Source: Leptobacterium flavescens
GTDB lineage: Bacteria > Bacteroidota > Bacteroidia > Flavobacteriales > Flavobacteriaceae
Length of the DNA stretch: 64,000 nt
Direction: 5' to 3'
Assembly (NCBI RefSeq): GCF_010671605.1
Contig: NZ_JAABOO010000002.1
Span: 248,001-312,000 of the forward strand
Shown here: in pieces, positions 9,587 through 19,373 of the stretch
How the letters are laid out: each line of letters begins with the position of its first letter
Position numbering within the stretch: the stretch's first letter is position 1
The notes under the pieces: model-generated
Told to the model about the DNA's origin: nothing
Seen by the model: only the letters and a program-made list of their open reading frames with translations
Database searches by the model: none
Translations under genes and position numbers: made by a program

Positions 9587-10351
9587 ATGAAATACACAAC
9601 ACGATTACTATGTCTAATTACTCTTTTAATTAGCGGCATTGGCTTCGGGCAAAACCTGCCAAAATTTGTACATGTACAAGGCGGAACTTTTACGATGGGC
9701 GATGAGTGGGGCTCAGGTAATAAAGACCAGCGACCCACCCACGAGGTTACCCTAAAGAGTTTTAATATCAGCCAAACCGAAGTTACCGTTGCGCAATACC
9801 GCTATTACTGTGATGCCACGGGAACAGCCATGCCCAAAGAGCCCGGTTGGGGTTGGCAAGACAACCACCCTATAGTAAATGTAAGCTGGCAGGATGCTGT
9901 AAATTATACCAACTGGCTTTCTGATAAGCTGGGCCAAAAGGTACGCCTCCCATATGAGGCAGAATGGGAATACGCAGCCCGTGGTGGCAATAAGTCTAAA
10001 GGTTACAAATACAGTGGCGCCGATGGCATTGATGAAGTGGGGTGGTATGATGGTAATTCCGGCAAAAGCCCTCAGGCGGTAGCCAGTAAAAAAGCAAATG
10101 AATTAGGGCTTTATGATATGAGCGGTAATGCCTGGGAATGGTGTATGGATATCTATGGAGGCGACTATTATGCCAACAGCCCTAAAAACAACCCCAGAGG
10201 CGAAGCTAACGGAGACGCTAATGTAATACGTGGCGGTGGCTGGCACATTGGAGCCTCTTTTAGCAGTGTTGCTTATCGCTATGGCAGCCCTTTTACCGGT
10301 GAAGTGTATGAATATTTTGGGTTTCGTGTGGCCTCGGATAAAAAAGAATAA
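9587..10351 (+). CDS. Formylglycine-generating-enzyme-like (SUMF1/FGE-sulfatase domain) secreted protein
   Basis: The 254-residue protein has a signal peptide, then a complete FGE-sulfatase fold: GGTFTMGDEWG (near 30), SWQDAVNYTNWLS (near 103), RLPYEAEWEYAARGG (near 121), GLYDMSGNAWEWC (near 176) and RGGGWHI (near 216), ending in FGFRVA. The family includes oxidases that convert Cys to formylglycine in sulfatases and several non-catalytic binding or hydroxylating variants. I do not see the Cys pair needed for certain FGE activity, so the exact function is open. It starts 35 bp after the hydrolase gene and is probably co-transcribed. Confidence 0.85.
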   Translation: MKYTTRLLCLITLLISGIGFGQNLPKFVHVQGGTFTMGDEWGSGNKDQRPTHEVTLKSFNISQTEVTVAQYRYYCDATGTAMPKEPGWGWQDNHPIVNVSWQDAVNYTNWLSDKLGQKVRLPYEAEWEYAARGGNKSKGYKYSGADGIDEVGWYDGNSGKSPQAVASKKANELGLYDMSGNAWEWCMDIYGGDYYANSPKNNPRGEANGDANVIRGGGWHIGASFSSVAYRYGSPFTGEVYEYFGFRVASDKKE

Positions 10352-10378
10352 CTGACTTGAGCATCAAAATTTGGTAAT

Positions 10379-11317
10379 ATGATCGAAAAACTAAAAACAA
10401 TAAAAAAGGCACATTTTACTTTAACTCTCATAACGGCACTGTTTTTAAATGCCTGTAATACTAAAAAAGAGAACTCAAAAGGCAACGATGTACCGACCGC
10501 TGAATCATCCGTTACAGAAAGCCCTTATCTCGGACAAAAATTACCCGGTTTAACGCCTGAGATCTTTGCTCCCGGACTTGTTTCAACATTAAACTGGGAA
10601 ATTGGCGGTGTCTTTACACCCGATATGAAGGAGTTTTATTTTATCAGGGAGATCGGGGAGACCGATGATGATAAGAAACAGGTGTTTATGGCCTTTCAAT
10701 ATAGGGATGGTCGATGGCAGGAATCTGTCATATCGCCCAGGGTAGGACAAGCTTTTATCTCGCCTGATGGAAAGACCATGCACCTCGGCAGAAGATATAA
10801 GGAGCGTACCGAAAATGGCTGGTCAGATATAAAAAGCCTTGGCGCCCCGTATAAAGACATGCCTATCATGCGCCTTACGGCTTCCTCTAAAGGAACCTAT
10901 GCTTTTGATGAGGCTACCGAGAGTGGCAATAGTGTTCTTCGATACTCGAGATTGATCAACGGAGAACGTGAGGAACCCAAACCTTTTCCTAAAGAGATCA
11001 ATACCGGAAAGTACAATGCACATCCTTTTATTGCTGCAGATGAATCCTACGTTCTTTGGGATGGTCAAAGAAATGATGGTCCCAGGAATGCCGAGATCTA
11101 TGTTAGTTTTCGACAGCAGGACGGCTCATGGGGTGAAGCAATTAAGCTGGGAGACAAGATAAACACAAGTGCTTCGGAATTCGGTGCGCGTGTTACGCCG
11201 GACGGGAAGTATCTTTTCTTTAACAGGAATGTAGGCAAAGTAAAACCAACCGATAAATACTCAAATACAGATATATTCTGGGTAGATGCGCAGGTTATAG
11301 AAAACCTCAGACCCTAA
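10379..11317 (+). CDS. PD40/TolB-like beta-propeller lipoprotein, paralogue A1
   Basis: The 312-residue protein has a lipobox in [10 protein letters not shown] (Cys near 26), then [10 protein letters not shown] and repeated WD40-like PD40 units (such as [35 protein letters not shown]), ending in [14 protein letters not shown]. Propellers of this kind usually bind peptides or carbohydrates at the cell surface. It begins a run of three paralogous genes in one orientation (to 13188). It is most like the gene at 22464. Confidence 0.85.
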   Translation: MIEKLKTIKKAHFTLTLITALFLNACNTKKENSKGNDVPTAESSVTESPYLGQKLPGLTPEIFAPGLVSTLNWEIGGVFTPDMKEFYFIREIGETDDDKKQVFMAFQYRDGRWQESVISPRVGQAFISPDGKTMHLGRRYKERTENGWSDIKSLGAPYKDMPIMRLTASSKGTYAFDEATESGNSVLRYSRLINGEREEPKPFPKEINTGKYNAHPFIAADESYVLWDGQRNDGPRNAEIYVSFRQQDGSWGEAIKLGDKINTSASEFGARVTPDGKYLFFNRNVGKVKPTDKYSNTDIFWVDAQVIENLRP

Positions 11318-11339
11318 CTGTGATTAAAAATTAAAAACT

Positions 11340-12260
11340 ATGAAAAGAACATATTTTACTTTAATACTTATACCGGTATTATTCTTAAGTGCCTGTAATA
11401 CTAAAAAAGAGAGTTCAAAAGGCAGCGATGCACCGACCAGTGAATCATCCGTTACAGAAAGTCCTTATTTTGGGCAAAGCCCACCAGGTTTAACTCCTGA
11501 AGTTTTTGCGCCCGGGGTTGTTTCTGTGGAAGGAAGGTATGAATTCGGAGTGTCCTTTTCTCCGGAGATGGATGAAATGTATTTTTCACCTACCATAGAA
11601 GGGCATTCAGTGACCTATTTCTCAAAGCTTAAAGATGGTAAATGGACTCAGCCTAAAGAAGCAAATTTCACAAAAGGAAGAGTAAGGGATGAGTTTAGTG
11701 CAACGGTAAGCCTTGATGGAGAAAGGATCTATTTTACCACCTACGATTCTCTATATCCGCTTAAGATCTGGTATGTAAACCGTGACAGGGATTCCTGGAG
11801 CGAGGCAAAACTACTGGATTCGCCCATCAATAATGAGGAGGCTATTAACCTGAATGGGGCTAAAAACGGCGATCTCTATTATATGAAGTCGGCAAACAGG
11901 AAGCAGATAATGTATTATGCGCCTGACAATAATGGCGAATTTCCCATAGGACGCAAGGTTGGGATCGACTACGGAACTCATGGGTTTATTTCTCCATCCC
12001 AGGATTTTTTAGTAGTAACAGCTAATAAAGAAAATGATCGATCAAAAGACAAGGATATTCATGTTTGTTTCAGACAAAAGGATGGAACATGGACCAAACC
12101 GATCAATCTTGGAAGCCCGGTAAATACCGATTACAGAGAAGGAAGTCCCACACTCACTCCTGACGGTAAATATTTATTTTTCAACCGATATGATGAAGAA
12201 AGCGGGAACCCGAACATTTACTGGGTGAGTACTGAAGTGATCAACAGATTAAAACCTTAA
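11340..12260 (+). CDS. PD40/TolB-like beta-propeller lipoprotein, paralogue B1
   Basis: 306 residues; lipobox in [12 protein letters not shown], a signal peptide almost identical to that of the previous gene, then PD40 units with [14 protein letters not shown] and [18 protein letters not shown] and the family ending in [13 protein letters not shown]. It starts 23 bp after its neighbour. It is closest to the broken gene at 23455-24369, which shares the segments after KENDRS. Confidence 0.85.
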   Translation: MKRTYFTLILIPVLFLSACNTKKESSKGSDAPTSESSVTESPYFGQSPPGLTPEVFAPGVVSVEGRYEFGVSFSPEMDEMYFSPTIEGHSVTYFSKLKDGKWTQPKEANFTKGRVRDEFSATVSLDGERIYFTTYDSLYPLKIWYVNRDRDSWSEAKLLDSPINNEEAINLNGAKNGDLYYMKSANRKQIMYYAPDNNGEFPIGRKVGIDYGTHGFISPSQDFLVVTANKENDRSKDKDIHVCFRQKDGTWTKPINLGSPVNTDYREGSPTLTPDGKYLFFNRYDEESGNPNIYWVSTEVINRLKP

Positions 12261-12264
12261 GAAT

Positions 12265-13188
12265 ATGAAACAGGTAAAAACCTTCCTCGTTTTGACTTTC
12301 CTGCTTGTCTTTATTACGTCTTGCCGGGACGGAAAAAGATCAACCCTTACGATACTCAGTGACCAGATCCCTGTTGATACCCCTTTGATCTTTGGGCAAG
12401 GTATTGTTTCAACCGACAGCAAGGAGTTCGCCATCACTTTCTCTCCGGAAATGGATGAGTTGTTCTTTACGCGAAGGAAAGCAGGAGAAGACAATGAAAT
12501 ATATACTATGAAATTAGTCGATGGCAAATGGTCGGAACCGAAAGCAGCATTTTTTGCTGCAGATACAGGATGGGACTTTGAGCCACACATCAGTCCCAAA
12601 GGAAACCGGCTCTATTTTGGTAGTACCAGGCCACTTCCCGATACAACTGCCAGACGAGGAATGCATCAATGGGTTAGTAAAAAAGAGGGGGATAGCTGGA
12701 GTGAGCCCATACCTTTGGAAAAACCGTTTGCAGATAGATTTACCATGTATATAACATCTTCAGAGAACGGGAATCTGTATTTTACTTCAAAAGAAAAAGA
12801 TACCAAACCCGGGGAAGGAGGTATTTATTATTCTGCAAATCAGAGAGGTCAGTATACCGGCGTTGAAAAAATGGGAGAGGAAATAAACTTTCCCGGTGGC
12901 AAGTGGATCGCTCATTCATACATTGCACCCGATGAAAGCTATATCATCTACGATGGTGAAAGCACTTCAGGCTATGGCGACTGTGATCTGTACATCAGCT
13001 TCAATAAAAACGGTATTTGGACAGAACCTTATAACCTTGGACCTGAAATCAACACAGATCAATGTGAAATGTGTGCCAGTGTATCACCCGATGGAAAATA
13101 TTTATTCTTCCACAGAGGCGGAGATGATGATGGAGATATTTATTGGGTGGATGCCCGGGTTATTGAGGGCCTTAGACCCGATTTTTAG
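12265..13188 (+). CDS. PD40/TolB-like beta-propeller lipoprotein, paralogue C
   Basis: 307 residues; lipobox in FITSCRDGKRS (Cys near 19), PD40 units ([52 protein letters not shown]) and an end in IYWVDARVIEGLRPDF. The start is 4 bp after the previous stop, so the three genes form one operon. It is the most diverged of the three. Confidence 0.85.
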   Translation: MKQVKTFLVLTFLLVFITSCRDGKRSTLTILSDQIPVDTPLIFGQGIVSTDSKEFAITFSPEMDELFFTRRKAGEDNEIYTMKLVDGKWSEPKAAFFAADTGWDFEPHISPKGNRLYFGSTRPLPDTTARRGMHQWVSKKEGDSWSEPIPLEKPFADRFTMYITSSENGNLYFTSKEKDTKPGEGGIYYSANQRGQYTGVEKMGEEINFPGGKWIAHSYIAPDESYIIYDGESTSGYGDCDLYISFNKNGIWTEPYNLGPEINTDQCEMCASVSPDGKYLFFHRGGDDDGDIYWVDARVIEGLRPDF

Positions 13189-13338
13189 AGTAGTTCATAA
13201 CTATGTAGAGAAGTTGATAAAATTTAGTTTGAACACATCAGATAAAAAAGCATCTTTGTTGGGCTTAAAAGCAGAAAATACGAAAACAGTTAAATTTTTA
13301 CTTCCCGGTAATATCAGAAAAAGAAAACAAAGTATTCA
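13189..13338 (+). promoter_or_regulatory. Duplicated upstream region of the hydrolase gene
   Basis: The segment AAAATTTAGTTTGAACAC with its neighbours (13190-13260) resembles 19282-19350, which lies before the PD40 gene at 19374 (AAAATTTAGATTGAATAC). The two genes are not homologous, so the shared piece is probably a duplicated promoter region. No -33/-7 boxes can be fixed with confidence. Confidence 0.35.
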
Positions 13339-14748
13339 ATGTCAAAAATTAAAATTTTAATCCTGGTCAATCTATTTATTACGTTTGGCATACAAGCTCA
13401 ATTTACAAAATGTACCGATCTGGATAATTCGGACGACTTAAAATCATCATTTTGCACCACCATAAAAGTGCCTCTTAATTATCAATCGGACAATAAAGAC
13501 TCTATCAGTTTATTTGTCAGGAAATTTCCATCGGTAAAAAAGAAAAAAGGTTCTATCTGGTTGATTCCCGGAGGTCCCGGAGAATCCGGCGCCAGCCTAT
13601 ATCCATTAGTCACTGAGTTTTCAAAGATATTTCCTCATTTAGATATTTTTATTCCGGATCACAGAGGTACCGGCTTTTCAAGTAAAATATGCCCGAAAGA
13701 AGAGGGGGTGGATTCTCCTAATGGGATAGCCCTTGTAAATCAGGAATGGGGCACTTGTTTTGATCATATGTATAAAAATCAATCCTATGTGCAAGCCTTC
13801 AACATTACAAACGCAGCAAATGACTTAAGCTTCTTGATCAACAATTTAAGCGGAGAAGGAAAACAATATATTTACGGGGTATCTTACGGAACACAGCTGG
13901 TATTACGCCTTCTTCAGTTAAATTCGGTAAACCTTGATGGGGTTATATTGGATTCCCTGGTGCCCTTGCAGGATGATGATGATTACGATTTAAGTCGCAG
14001 ATCATTTGTAGTCAATGATATTGGACGTTCCGTACTGGACTTTTATGATAAGCAGCAACCGGCTGGTACGCCATCATTAGCTTCTCAGCTACAGGAAATC
14101 ATTCAACGATCCCGGACAGATGCGGAGTTTAAGGAAAAAATACCTGTACCGGATCTAGCGGGACTCTTCGGAACGATGTTGGACATCCCCGAGGTGAGAA
14201 ACAAAATACCTGAGATCATACGTGCTTTGTCTGCAGATGATCTTACACCTTTAAATAATGCGATCAGTAGTATTACGGAGTTTTATAATTCCTATGGTGC
14301 TAAGTATAAAACCTCGGTAAATTCAATTCCGCTGGTGCAGGTAATATCATCTTCTGAGAATAATCTGAGGCCGGAATTAAAGAAAAGTGAAGTAGCAACA
14401 GCATCAAAAGAATTATTATTTACAAGCCCGCTTCCGGGATTATTAGCTGAAAACTCTATGCCTACCTATAAAAAGGATGCATATTTTGCCGCAACTCCGG
14501 ATAAAATGCCTCCAACTTTGATTTTACATGGAACTTTAGATCCTAAAACCCATCTTTCCGGTGCTACCCGTCATTTTGAAGAGCTTACAAAAAACAACAA
14601 TGCAATAACTTATATCCGTATTCAGGATGCACCACATTTTATAGCATTATTTGCTCCGGATAGTTTTGCATCGATTGCTTCAAAATTTATAAAAGGAAAA
14701 AAACTGGAGAATAAAGTGGTACGCGACAGTAACACACTATTAAAATAG
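13339..14748 (+). CDS. Secreted alpha/beta hydrolase of the tripeptidyl-aminopeptidase (TAP-like) type
   Basis: The 469-residue protein has a signal peptide (to about residue 21). The oxyanion loop is IPGGPGESGAS (near 75), followed by PDHRGTGFSS, the nucleophile elbow YGVSYGTQL (Ser near 181), and a C-terminal TAP-like segment with LILHGTLDPKTHLSG (Asp near 396) and IQDAPHFIAL (His near 432). This order is that of bacterial tripeptidyl aminopeptidases and proline iminopeptidase relatives, which remove N-terminal residues from short peptides. Confidence 0.85.
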   Translation: MSKIKILILVNLFITFGIQAQFTKCTDLDNSDDLKSSFCTTIKVPLNYQSDNKDSISLFVRKFPSVKKKKGSIWLIPGGPGESGASLYPLVTEFSKIFPHLDIFIPDHRGTGFSSKICPKEEGVDSPNGIALVNQEWGTCFDHMYKNQSYVQAFNITNAANDLSFLINNLSGEGKQYIYGVSYGTQLVLRLLQLNSVNLDGVILDSLVPLQDDDDYDLSRRSFVVNDIGRSVLDFYDKQQPAGTPSLASQLQEIIQRSRTDAEFKEKIPVPDLAGLFGTMLDIPEVRNKIPEIIRALSADDLTPLNNAISSITEFYNSYGAKYKTSVNSIPLVQVISSSENNLRPELKKSEVATASKELLFTSPLPGLLAENSMPTYKKDAYFAATPDKMPPTLILHGTLDPKTHLSGATRHFEELTKNNNAITYIRIQDAPHFIALFAPDSFASIASKFIKGKKLENKVVRDSNTLLK

Positions 14749-14781
14749 ATCTGAAAGAGCGGGGCAAAACCATATTATTAA

Positions 14782-14911
14782 ACTTTGTATTTGGTTCTTC
14801 CGACAGGAATACGTGCCCCGTTCTTTAGCTTAGCAATAATTTCCTTTATTTCAGATACTTCTCCTCCTGGATTCAGATCCAGGGGAACAAGATCGAATGA
14901 ACTGTTCTCAT
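14782..14911 (-). pseudogene. Decayed fragment of the LytTR regulator gene at 16840
   Basis: 14782-14860 matches the 3' end of the intact regulator (16861-16961), including TTGGTTCTTCCGA and ACGTGCCCCGTTCTTTAGCT, with a 20-30 bp deletion. 14868-14911 then matches 17362-17405 (GGATTCAGATC and GAACAAGATC). The fragment is therefore an internally deleted copy in the same orientation, lying immediately after the stop of the SnoaL-like gene. It cannot code for a working protein. Confidence 0.7.
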
Positions 14912-15502
14912 CTATTTCGCATTATTATAATCCAGGCCAATTTGACTGTTTAAATGGGCATTGTCCCAAAACAGGTGCTCTTCAACTATTCTTCCGTTCT
15001 TCCATCTTGCAAGCGTAGCAACATGTATTTCAAATTCCTTACCTGTTGGCTGTAATGTCTTTCCGTTTGGCAATGTTATGGGCTTTACCCATTTACCTTT
15101 TGTAATACTGGCCCCAGCGGTCCATTCTCCATATCCGAAACCAATAATATGTTCGGGTATTTTCGTGTCGAATTTTTCAAAAAGGAACTTTAATTCCTCA
15201 AGATGTTGTGGAGCGTATGGTGTACTTAAAGCACCATTAGGATTTATAACCCTCACATCCTCGGCATGAATTTCTGCCAATCTCTCCATATCACGGTTAT
15301 TGAATGCTACAAGATCCAATTCATCAAATGTTTCCAGCTGTTTCCTGGTTAATTCCCTTTCGGCATTATGCGCATCCACTATGGCCTGGAGCTCGTCTAC
15401 CTTCTTTTGTAATTCCGCTACTCTGTTGTCACTGCAAGAAAGAGCTAATACTGCAATAAGAGCGGTTAAAATTGTTTTTGTTATGACTTTAGTACTTCTC
15501 AT
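14912..15502 (-). CDS. SnoaL-like (ester cyclase family) lipoprotein
   Basis: 196 residues; a lipobox in VLALSCSDN (Cys near 23) and a short coiled coil (25-55), then an NTF2-like fold of the SnoaL ester-cyclase group with the typical ends ARWKNGRIVEEHLFWDN and QIGL. The family covers polyketide cyclases and many unassigned proteins, so the reaction is unknown. It is next to the luciferase-like gene, 1 bp upstream, in a likely operon. Confidence 0.75.
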   Translation of the reverse strand: MRSTKVITKTILTALIAVLALSCSDNRVAELQKKVDELQAIVDAHNAERELTRKQLETFDELDLVAFNNRDMERLAEIHAEDVRVINPNGALSTPYAPQHLEELKFLFEKFDTKIPEHIIGFGYGEWTAGASITKGKWVKPITLPNGKTLQPTGKEFEIHVATLARWKNGRIVEEHLFWDNAHLNSQIGLDYNNAK

Positions 15503-15503
15503 G

Positions 15504-16097
15504 TTATTGTTGATTAAATGTTAGACCTGTTGCGTATTCGTAAGATTTAATAATTACCTTTTTGATAACCTCTAAATCATTTTCATCACGTGGGGCATAT
15601 ACAAGGATTTCCTTTATACCCTGATCATAAAACATATGTCTTACGCCCCATTTCTTATCCATAATTTCATTTTCTACTTCGGTTGCAACAATCGTGTGTA
15701 TGCTTCCATCCAAATGTAAATGTGTGAATTCCCTGCCCCCCGGAGGAATCATAAATGCATCGATATGCCCGACATCCTCGTTTTCATCCAGCCACATAGC
15801 AACGGTTGTTGGTACTGAGATCCTCGTTGCTTCCTTTCTGACCTTTGGAAAAGTAGAGAACATCCAGTCATGCAACTTTTTATAAATTTCTCTCGGACTT
15901 TTATCTGAATACTGTAATTGCGGCGGGACTTTCCCTATTTCCGGAGTTTCCCCTTCCCGGAGAGGGAGAATAAATTTTTCATTTCTAACTGACATCTTTT
16001 CAAATTCTTTTTTCTGTTTGACTATCGAAGGATCAATACTGCCTCTTTCATGGGCAAAAAGCATAAATGCTGCTATGACAAAAAATCGATACATCAA
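15504..16097 (-). CDS. Luciferase-domain (DUF5519-like) secreted protein
   Basis: 197 residues with an N-terminal hydrophobic leader. Residues 90-195 hold the conserved features IPPGGREFTHLHLDGSIH, KWGVRHMFY, VYAPRDENDLEVIKKVI and SYEYATG of the 'luciferase family' domain first defined near fungal luciferase but widespread in bacteria and of unknown activity. It precedes the SnoaL-like gene in the same operon. Confidence 0.7.
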   Translation of the reverse strand: MMYRFFVIAAFMLFAHERGSIDPSIVKQKKEFEKMSVRNEKFILPLREGETPEIGKVPPQLQYSDKSPREIYKKLHDWMFSTFPKVRKEATRISVPTTVAMWLDENEDVGHIDAFMIPPGGREFTHLHLDGSIHTIVATEVENEIMDKKWGVRHMFYDQGIKEILVYAPRDENDLEVIKKVIIKSYEYATGLTFNQQ

Positions 16098-16165
16098 AAG
16101 AGTTAATTCCTGAGGGTCAAAGGTCTAAAGAGGTAGAAAGAAAAAAAATAAGGTAGATTAAGAAA

Positions 16166-16738
16166 TCAGCTGGTGTACTGTTTCTTTAGTAAACTTAGAA
16201 ATTCTGGTGTTAACCCCAGATAACTTGCTATGTGTTTTTGAGCAATTCTTTGAGCCAGATCTGCATGGTTTTGAATAAAATGCTCATAACGCTCCATAGC
16301 AGTATAGGACAGATTTTGCACTGTTCTGTTTTGTTGAGCGATTACATCATTCCGGAAAAGAATCCTTGAATATTTAAGAAACTCCGGCACTTCCCGGACC
16401 AGGTATTCCCAATCATTCAGATTTATTGCATGAACGGTTGTATCTTCCAGTGCCTGGATCCTGTATTTTGCCGGTGTTTTTTCAACAAAACTGGCTAAAT
16501 CACCTGCCCACCAATTTTCAACAGAAAAATGAATGTTGTGTTCCACACCATTAAAATCTGTAATATAGGTTCTAAGGCAACCTTTTGATACAAAATAGAC
16601 ATGGCGGGAAATGGAATTAAAATGGAGCAAGTGCTCTTTTTTCCTGTATTTCTTTTCAGAGAACCTGTCCGTTATCAGCCCTAATGTCTTATCAGAAATT
16701 GCTAGATGACTTTTAATATGTTGGGCTAATTTTTCCAA
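16166..16738 (-). CDS. Crp/Fnr-family transcriptional regulator
   Basis: 190 residues; a cyclic-nucleotide-binding beta-barrel (about 25-115, with HVYFVSKGCLRTYI) and a C-terminal helix-turn-helix (about 150-185, with RIAQKHIASYLGLTPEFLSLLKK). The final residues are short, as usual in the Bacteroidota variants. It lies upstream of the luciferase-like and SnoaL-like genes on the same strand and may control them; this is inference from position. Confidence 0.85.
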   Translation of the reverse strand: MEKLAQHIKSHLAISDKTLGLITDRFSEKKYRKKEHLLHFNSISRHVYFVSKGCLRTYITDFNGVEHNIHFSVENWWAGDLASFVEKTPAKYRIQALEDTTVHAINLNDWEYLVREVPEFLKYSRILFRNDVIAQQNRTVQNLSYTAMERYEHFIQNHADLAQRIAQKHIASYLGLTPEFLSLLKKQYTS

Positions 16739-16839
16739 TAGAATTGCTATTTGGCTGTGTAAATGGAAATATAACCAAAAAGATTTAATTAAAGATGCCT
16801 GTAAATAGGAGAGGGGGTTTTAGTACCGTCATTGACACT

Positions 16840-17538
16840 CTAAAGCCACTTTGCTTTTATGTCTTTATATTTGGTTCTTCCGATAGGGATACGTGCCCCG
16901 TTCTTTAGCTCAGCTATGTATTTGCTTCCGGATTCGACAATGATTTCCTTTATCTCAGACATTTTTGCCAAATATGATTTGTGGATACGTTCAAAAGAAT
17001 AGGACAGCAACTGTTCCAGCTTTTCGAGGGATTTATCGTGTAATTCCTTTTTTCCGTCTGCCAGAAAGAGCTCGGTATAGGTGCCGGCACCTTTTATGTA
17101 TAGCAGATCTTCAACAGGGATAAGCTGTATACGGTGTCTTTTTTTTACCGCTAAATATTTGATCGTACTTGTTTCTATAATTTCTTGGGTAATGGCCCTG
17201 TTTAAGGCTTGTTCCAGCCGGTCTCTGTTAAAGGGTTTCGGCACAAAATCCAGGACCCCGTATTCAAAAGCCGTAATTGCCTGGTCTTTATAAGCAGAAA
17301 TAATTATAGTATGAAATGCCCCGGATACTGCCGTGGTAAGCAGGTCGAAGCCACTTTCCCCGTTTAGATTCAGATCGAGGAGAACAAGATCCAGCGAACT
17401 GTTCTCAATATGCCACAAGGCATCATGGAGATTGTCTATATGCTTTAGCGATTGTAAGGCATTCCCCAAAATATCGCGCGTCATTCGCTCGATTCTTTTG
17501 GCGATCCTGGATTCATCTTCAACGATTAAAATGTTCAT
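16840..17538 (-). CDS. LytTR-family response regulator (second system)
   Basis: I chose the ATG at 17538 (MNILIVEDESRIAKRIERM), because the longer frame runs 23 residues into the kinase gene. About 232 residues: receiver domain (EDE near 8, Asp in LVLLDLNLNGESG near 55, Lys in VPKPFNR) and LytTR domain with FERIHKSYLAKMSEI and ARIPIGRTKYKDI. It sits at the 3' end of the kinase gene, almost overlapping it. A decayed copy lies at 14782-14911. Confidence 0.9.
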   Translation of the reverse strand: MNILIVEDESRIAKRIERMTRDILGNALQSLKHIDNLHDALWHIENSSLDLVLLDLNLNGESGFDLLTTAVSGAFHTIIISAYKDQAITAFEYGVLDFVPKPFNRDRLEQALNRAITQEIIETSTIKYLAVKKRHRIQLIPVEDLLYIKGAGTYTELFLADGKKELHDKSLEKLEQLLSYSFERIHKSYLAKMSEIKEIIVESGSKYIAELKNGARIPIGRTKYKDIKAKWL

Positions 17539-17543
17539 TCTCT

Positions 17544-19226
17544 TCAGGAGTATATTTTTATGATGTTCTTCCAGCCGTGATCTGTAGGTTTGGAGATAAA
17601 ATCCCATTTGGAATTATAGCTCTCCGTAAGCCGGGCCTTTATGTATTTCAGCCCCGTACCGTCTTCTCTTTCAGCTGTCGTTTGTTTTGCACGGGTCGCA
17701 AACGTCAAAAATGTATAGGACTTGTACTGACTGTTCGACTCGAAAATAAGCTTAAATTTAATACTATTATCTTCCAGAGGCAAGCTGTGCGTAATTCCGT
17801 TTTCCAGTAGAGTGTGAAGAATGGCGGGCGGTATTTTTTCCTCGAAGTCTATGCCTTCCTGCTGCCAGGAATAGTTTATTTCTTTCCGGTACTCCATGAT
17901 CTCAAGATGTCTGCGACAAAGTTCTATTTCCTGAGCAATAGGGATCATTGTTTTGTTTTCTATCTGATTAAAAAGATCAAATTCTTTAGCCAGGGCTTCT
18001 ATAAACAAAACACCTTTTTTAGGAGCTTCTTCTATCCAGTCTATTAAGGAGGTAAGGGTGTTCATCAGGAAATGAGGCTGAATATTCTTTTTGAGCAGTT
18101 CCAGGCGCAGGCGTGTAGACTGGACCAAAGAAGTTTCATAAGCAAGTCGTTGTTCTTTGATTCTGAGAGAAAGCAAATAAAACATTCCAAGAAGAATAAT
18201 ACTAAAGCCTATAATAAGACCTATGTTAAATTTGGTAACAAAATTTACCAGCATAGAAAGGAGGAGTGTCAACAATATGAGACGGGCACCTTTCATTTTT
18301 TTATAAACACCAAAAACCACAATACCAAAGGAGAACACCCACATGCATATAGCCATATTCCGGGCTGTAAAATCGAAGAAATCATGTTTGATGAAAAATG
18401 TGAACATCAGTATTACAGCATAAACAATTAAAGCAATCTTTCGTTTCGGATAAGGAAATTCCTTGGAGAAATAGAAGGGGATCAAAAAAGAGATCCCAAA
18501 CATCAGGATACCGATAGTTTCCAGTCGAATACGATGATGCCTGTAATGTATAGGCAGATAGCTTGTAATAAATTCTGCGAGATTTAATATAAAAAAGAGA
18601 AAGCAGCAGATACTGAAAATAAGCAGGCGATACTCTTTTTTATTACCCAGAAACAGAAAAAGAAAGTAGATGGAAGCGATTAAAAAAGCACCTGCAAAAA
18701 TGTGCATATAGGAAGTTTGGATAAGCCGGTCTGTTAATAAAGCATCATACTTGTCGATATCTACTTTCATACCAACATGACCCGGAAAATAAAAAAGACT
18801 TGATCGGATGGCCAGCATATGTTCTCCCTCTTCACTCAGGTGAGGAGGAATGATAAAAGGAGCAAACATTTTACCTTCCGGGGCTAAAGTTGCTTCCTGT
18901 CCGGGATTACCATTTCTACCGATCAAAACCCCATCCCAAAAAACTTCATACTCACCGTAAAGATAAGGTCGGATAGCATATGGGTGTAGCGTATCCGGGG
19001 CCTTTAAAATATCTATTGGGGTCCTGGACCAGAATACCTCACCACCTTTCAATTTCGGCTTTCTTTTATCCCAGTCTTCATCGTTCCAGTTTTTAGCAGC
19101 CCATTCTTTTTGATCACCAATCTTGGATAGTGTCTGGTATTCTATAAAAACAGGGGGCTGAGAACAGGAGGCTACCAATAGCAAGAAGCATATTAAAAGG
19201 AAATTGGGTAAAGATCTCGAGTTCAT
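17544..19226 (-). CDS. LytS-type histidine kinase with 7TM-DISM-like sensor region, lipoprotein-like N-terminus
   Basis: 560 residues. A lipobox-like LLVASCSQPP (Cys near 21) leads into a periplasmic jelly-roll-like segment (about 40-165), then seven hydrophobic segments (about 175-355), a coiled coil (355-385) and a His_kinase domain with KKNIQPHFLMNTLTSLIDW (His near 384), followed by HATPase residues LLENGITHS near 478. The layout is that of 7TM-DISM sensors. The combination of a lipobox and 7TM needs checking; the Cys may be chance. Confidence 0.8.
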   Translation of the reverse strand: MNSRSLPNFLLICFLLLVASCSQPPVFIEYQTLSKIGDQKEWAAKNWNDEDWDKRKPKLKGGEVFWSRTPIDILKAPDTLHPYAIRPYLYGEYEVFWDGVLIGRNGNPGQEATLAPEGKMFAPFIIPPHLSEEGEHMLAIRSSLFYFPGHVGMKVDIDKYDALLTDRLIQTSYMHIFAGAFLIASIYFLFLFLGNKKEYRLLIFSICCFLFFILNLAEFITSYLPIHYRHHRIRLETIGILMFGISFLIPFYFSKEFPYPKRKIALIVYAVILMFTFFIKHDFFDFTARNMAICMWVFSFGIVVFGVYKKMKGARLILLTLLLSMLVNFVTKFNIGLIIGFSIILLGMFYLLSLRIKEQRLAYETSLVQSTRLRLELLKKNIQPHFLMNTLTSLIDWIEEAPKKGVLFIEALAKEFDLFNQIENKTMIPIAQEIELCRRHLEIMEYRKEINYSWQQEGIDFEEKIPPAILHTLLENGITHSLPLEDNSIKFKLIFESNSQYKSYTFLTFATRAKQTTAEREDGTGLKYIKARLTESYNSKWDFISKPTDHGWKNIIKIYS

Positions 19227-19373
19227 TTTGAATGAGGTTTATTGATGCAAGATAATCATAATAATGATCCTCTTATGAGCAGTTCATTAGCGTACAGAGC
19301 AGTTGGCAAAATTTAGATTGAATACTTAAAAGAAAAATACATCTTTTGTATGGTGAAAAGCTATTAAAACAAA

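Noticed and set aside
12896..13360. 154-residue frame overlapping the PD40 C and hydrolase genes
   Set aside because: It overlaps a well supported gene in another frame and shows no family features.
18072..18431. 119-residue plus-strand frame inside the histidine kinase gene
   Set aside because: Shadow of the real minus-strand kinase gene; composition is biased and without domain.
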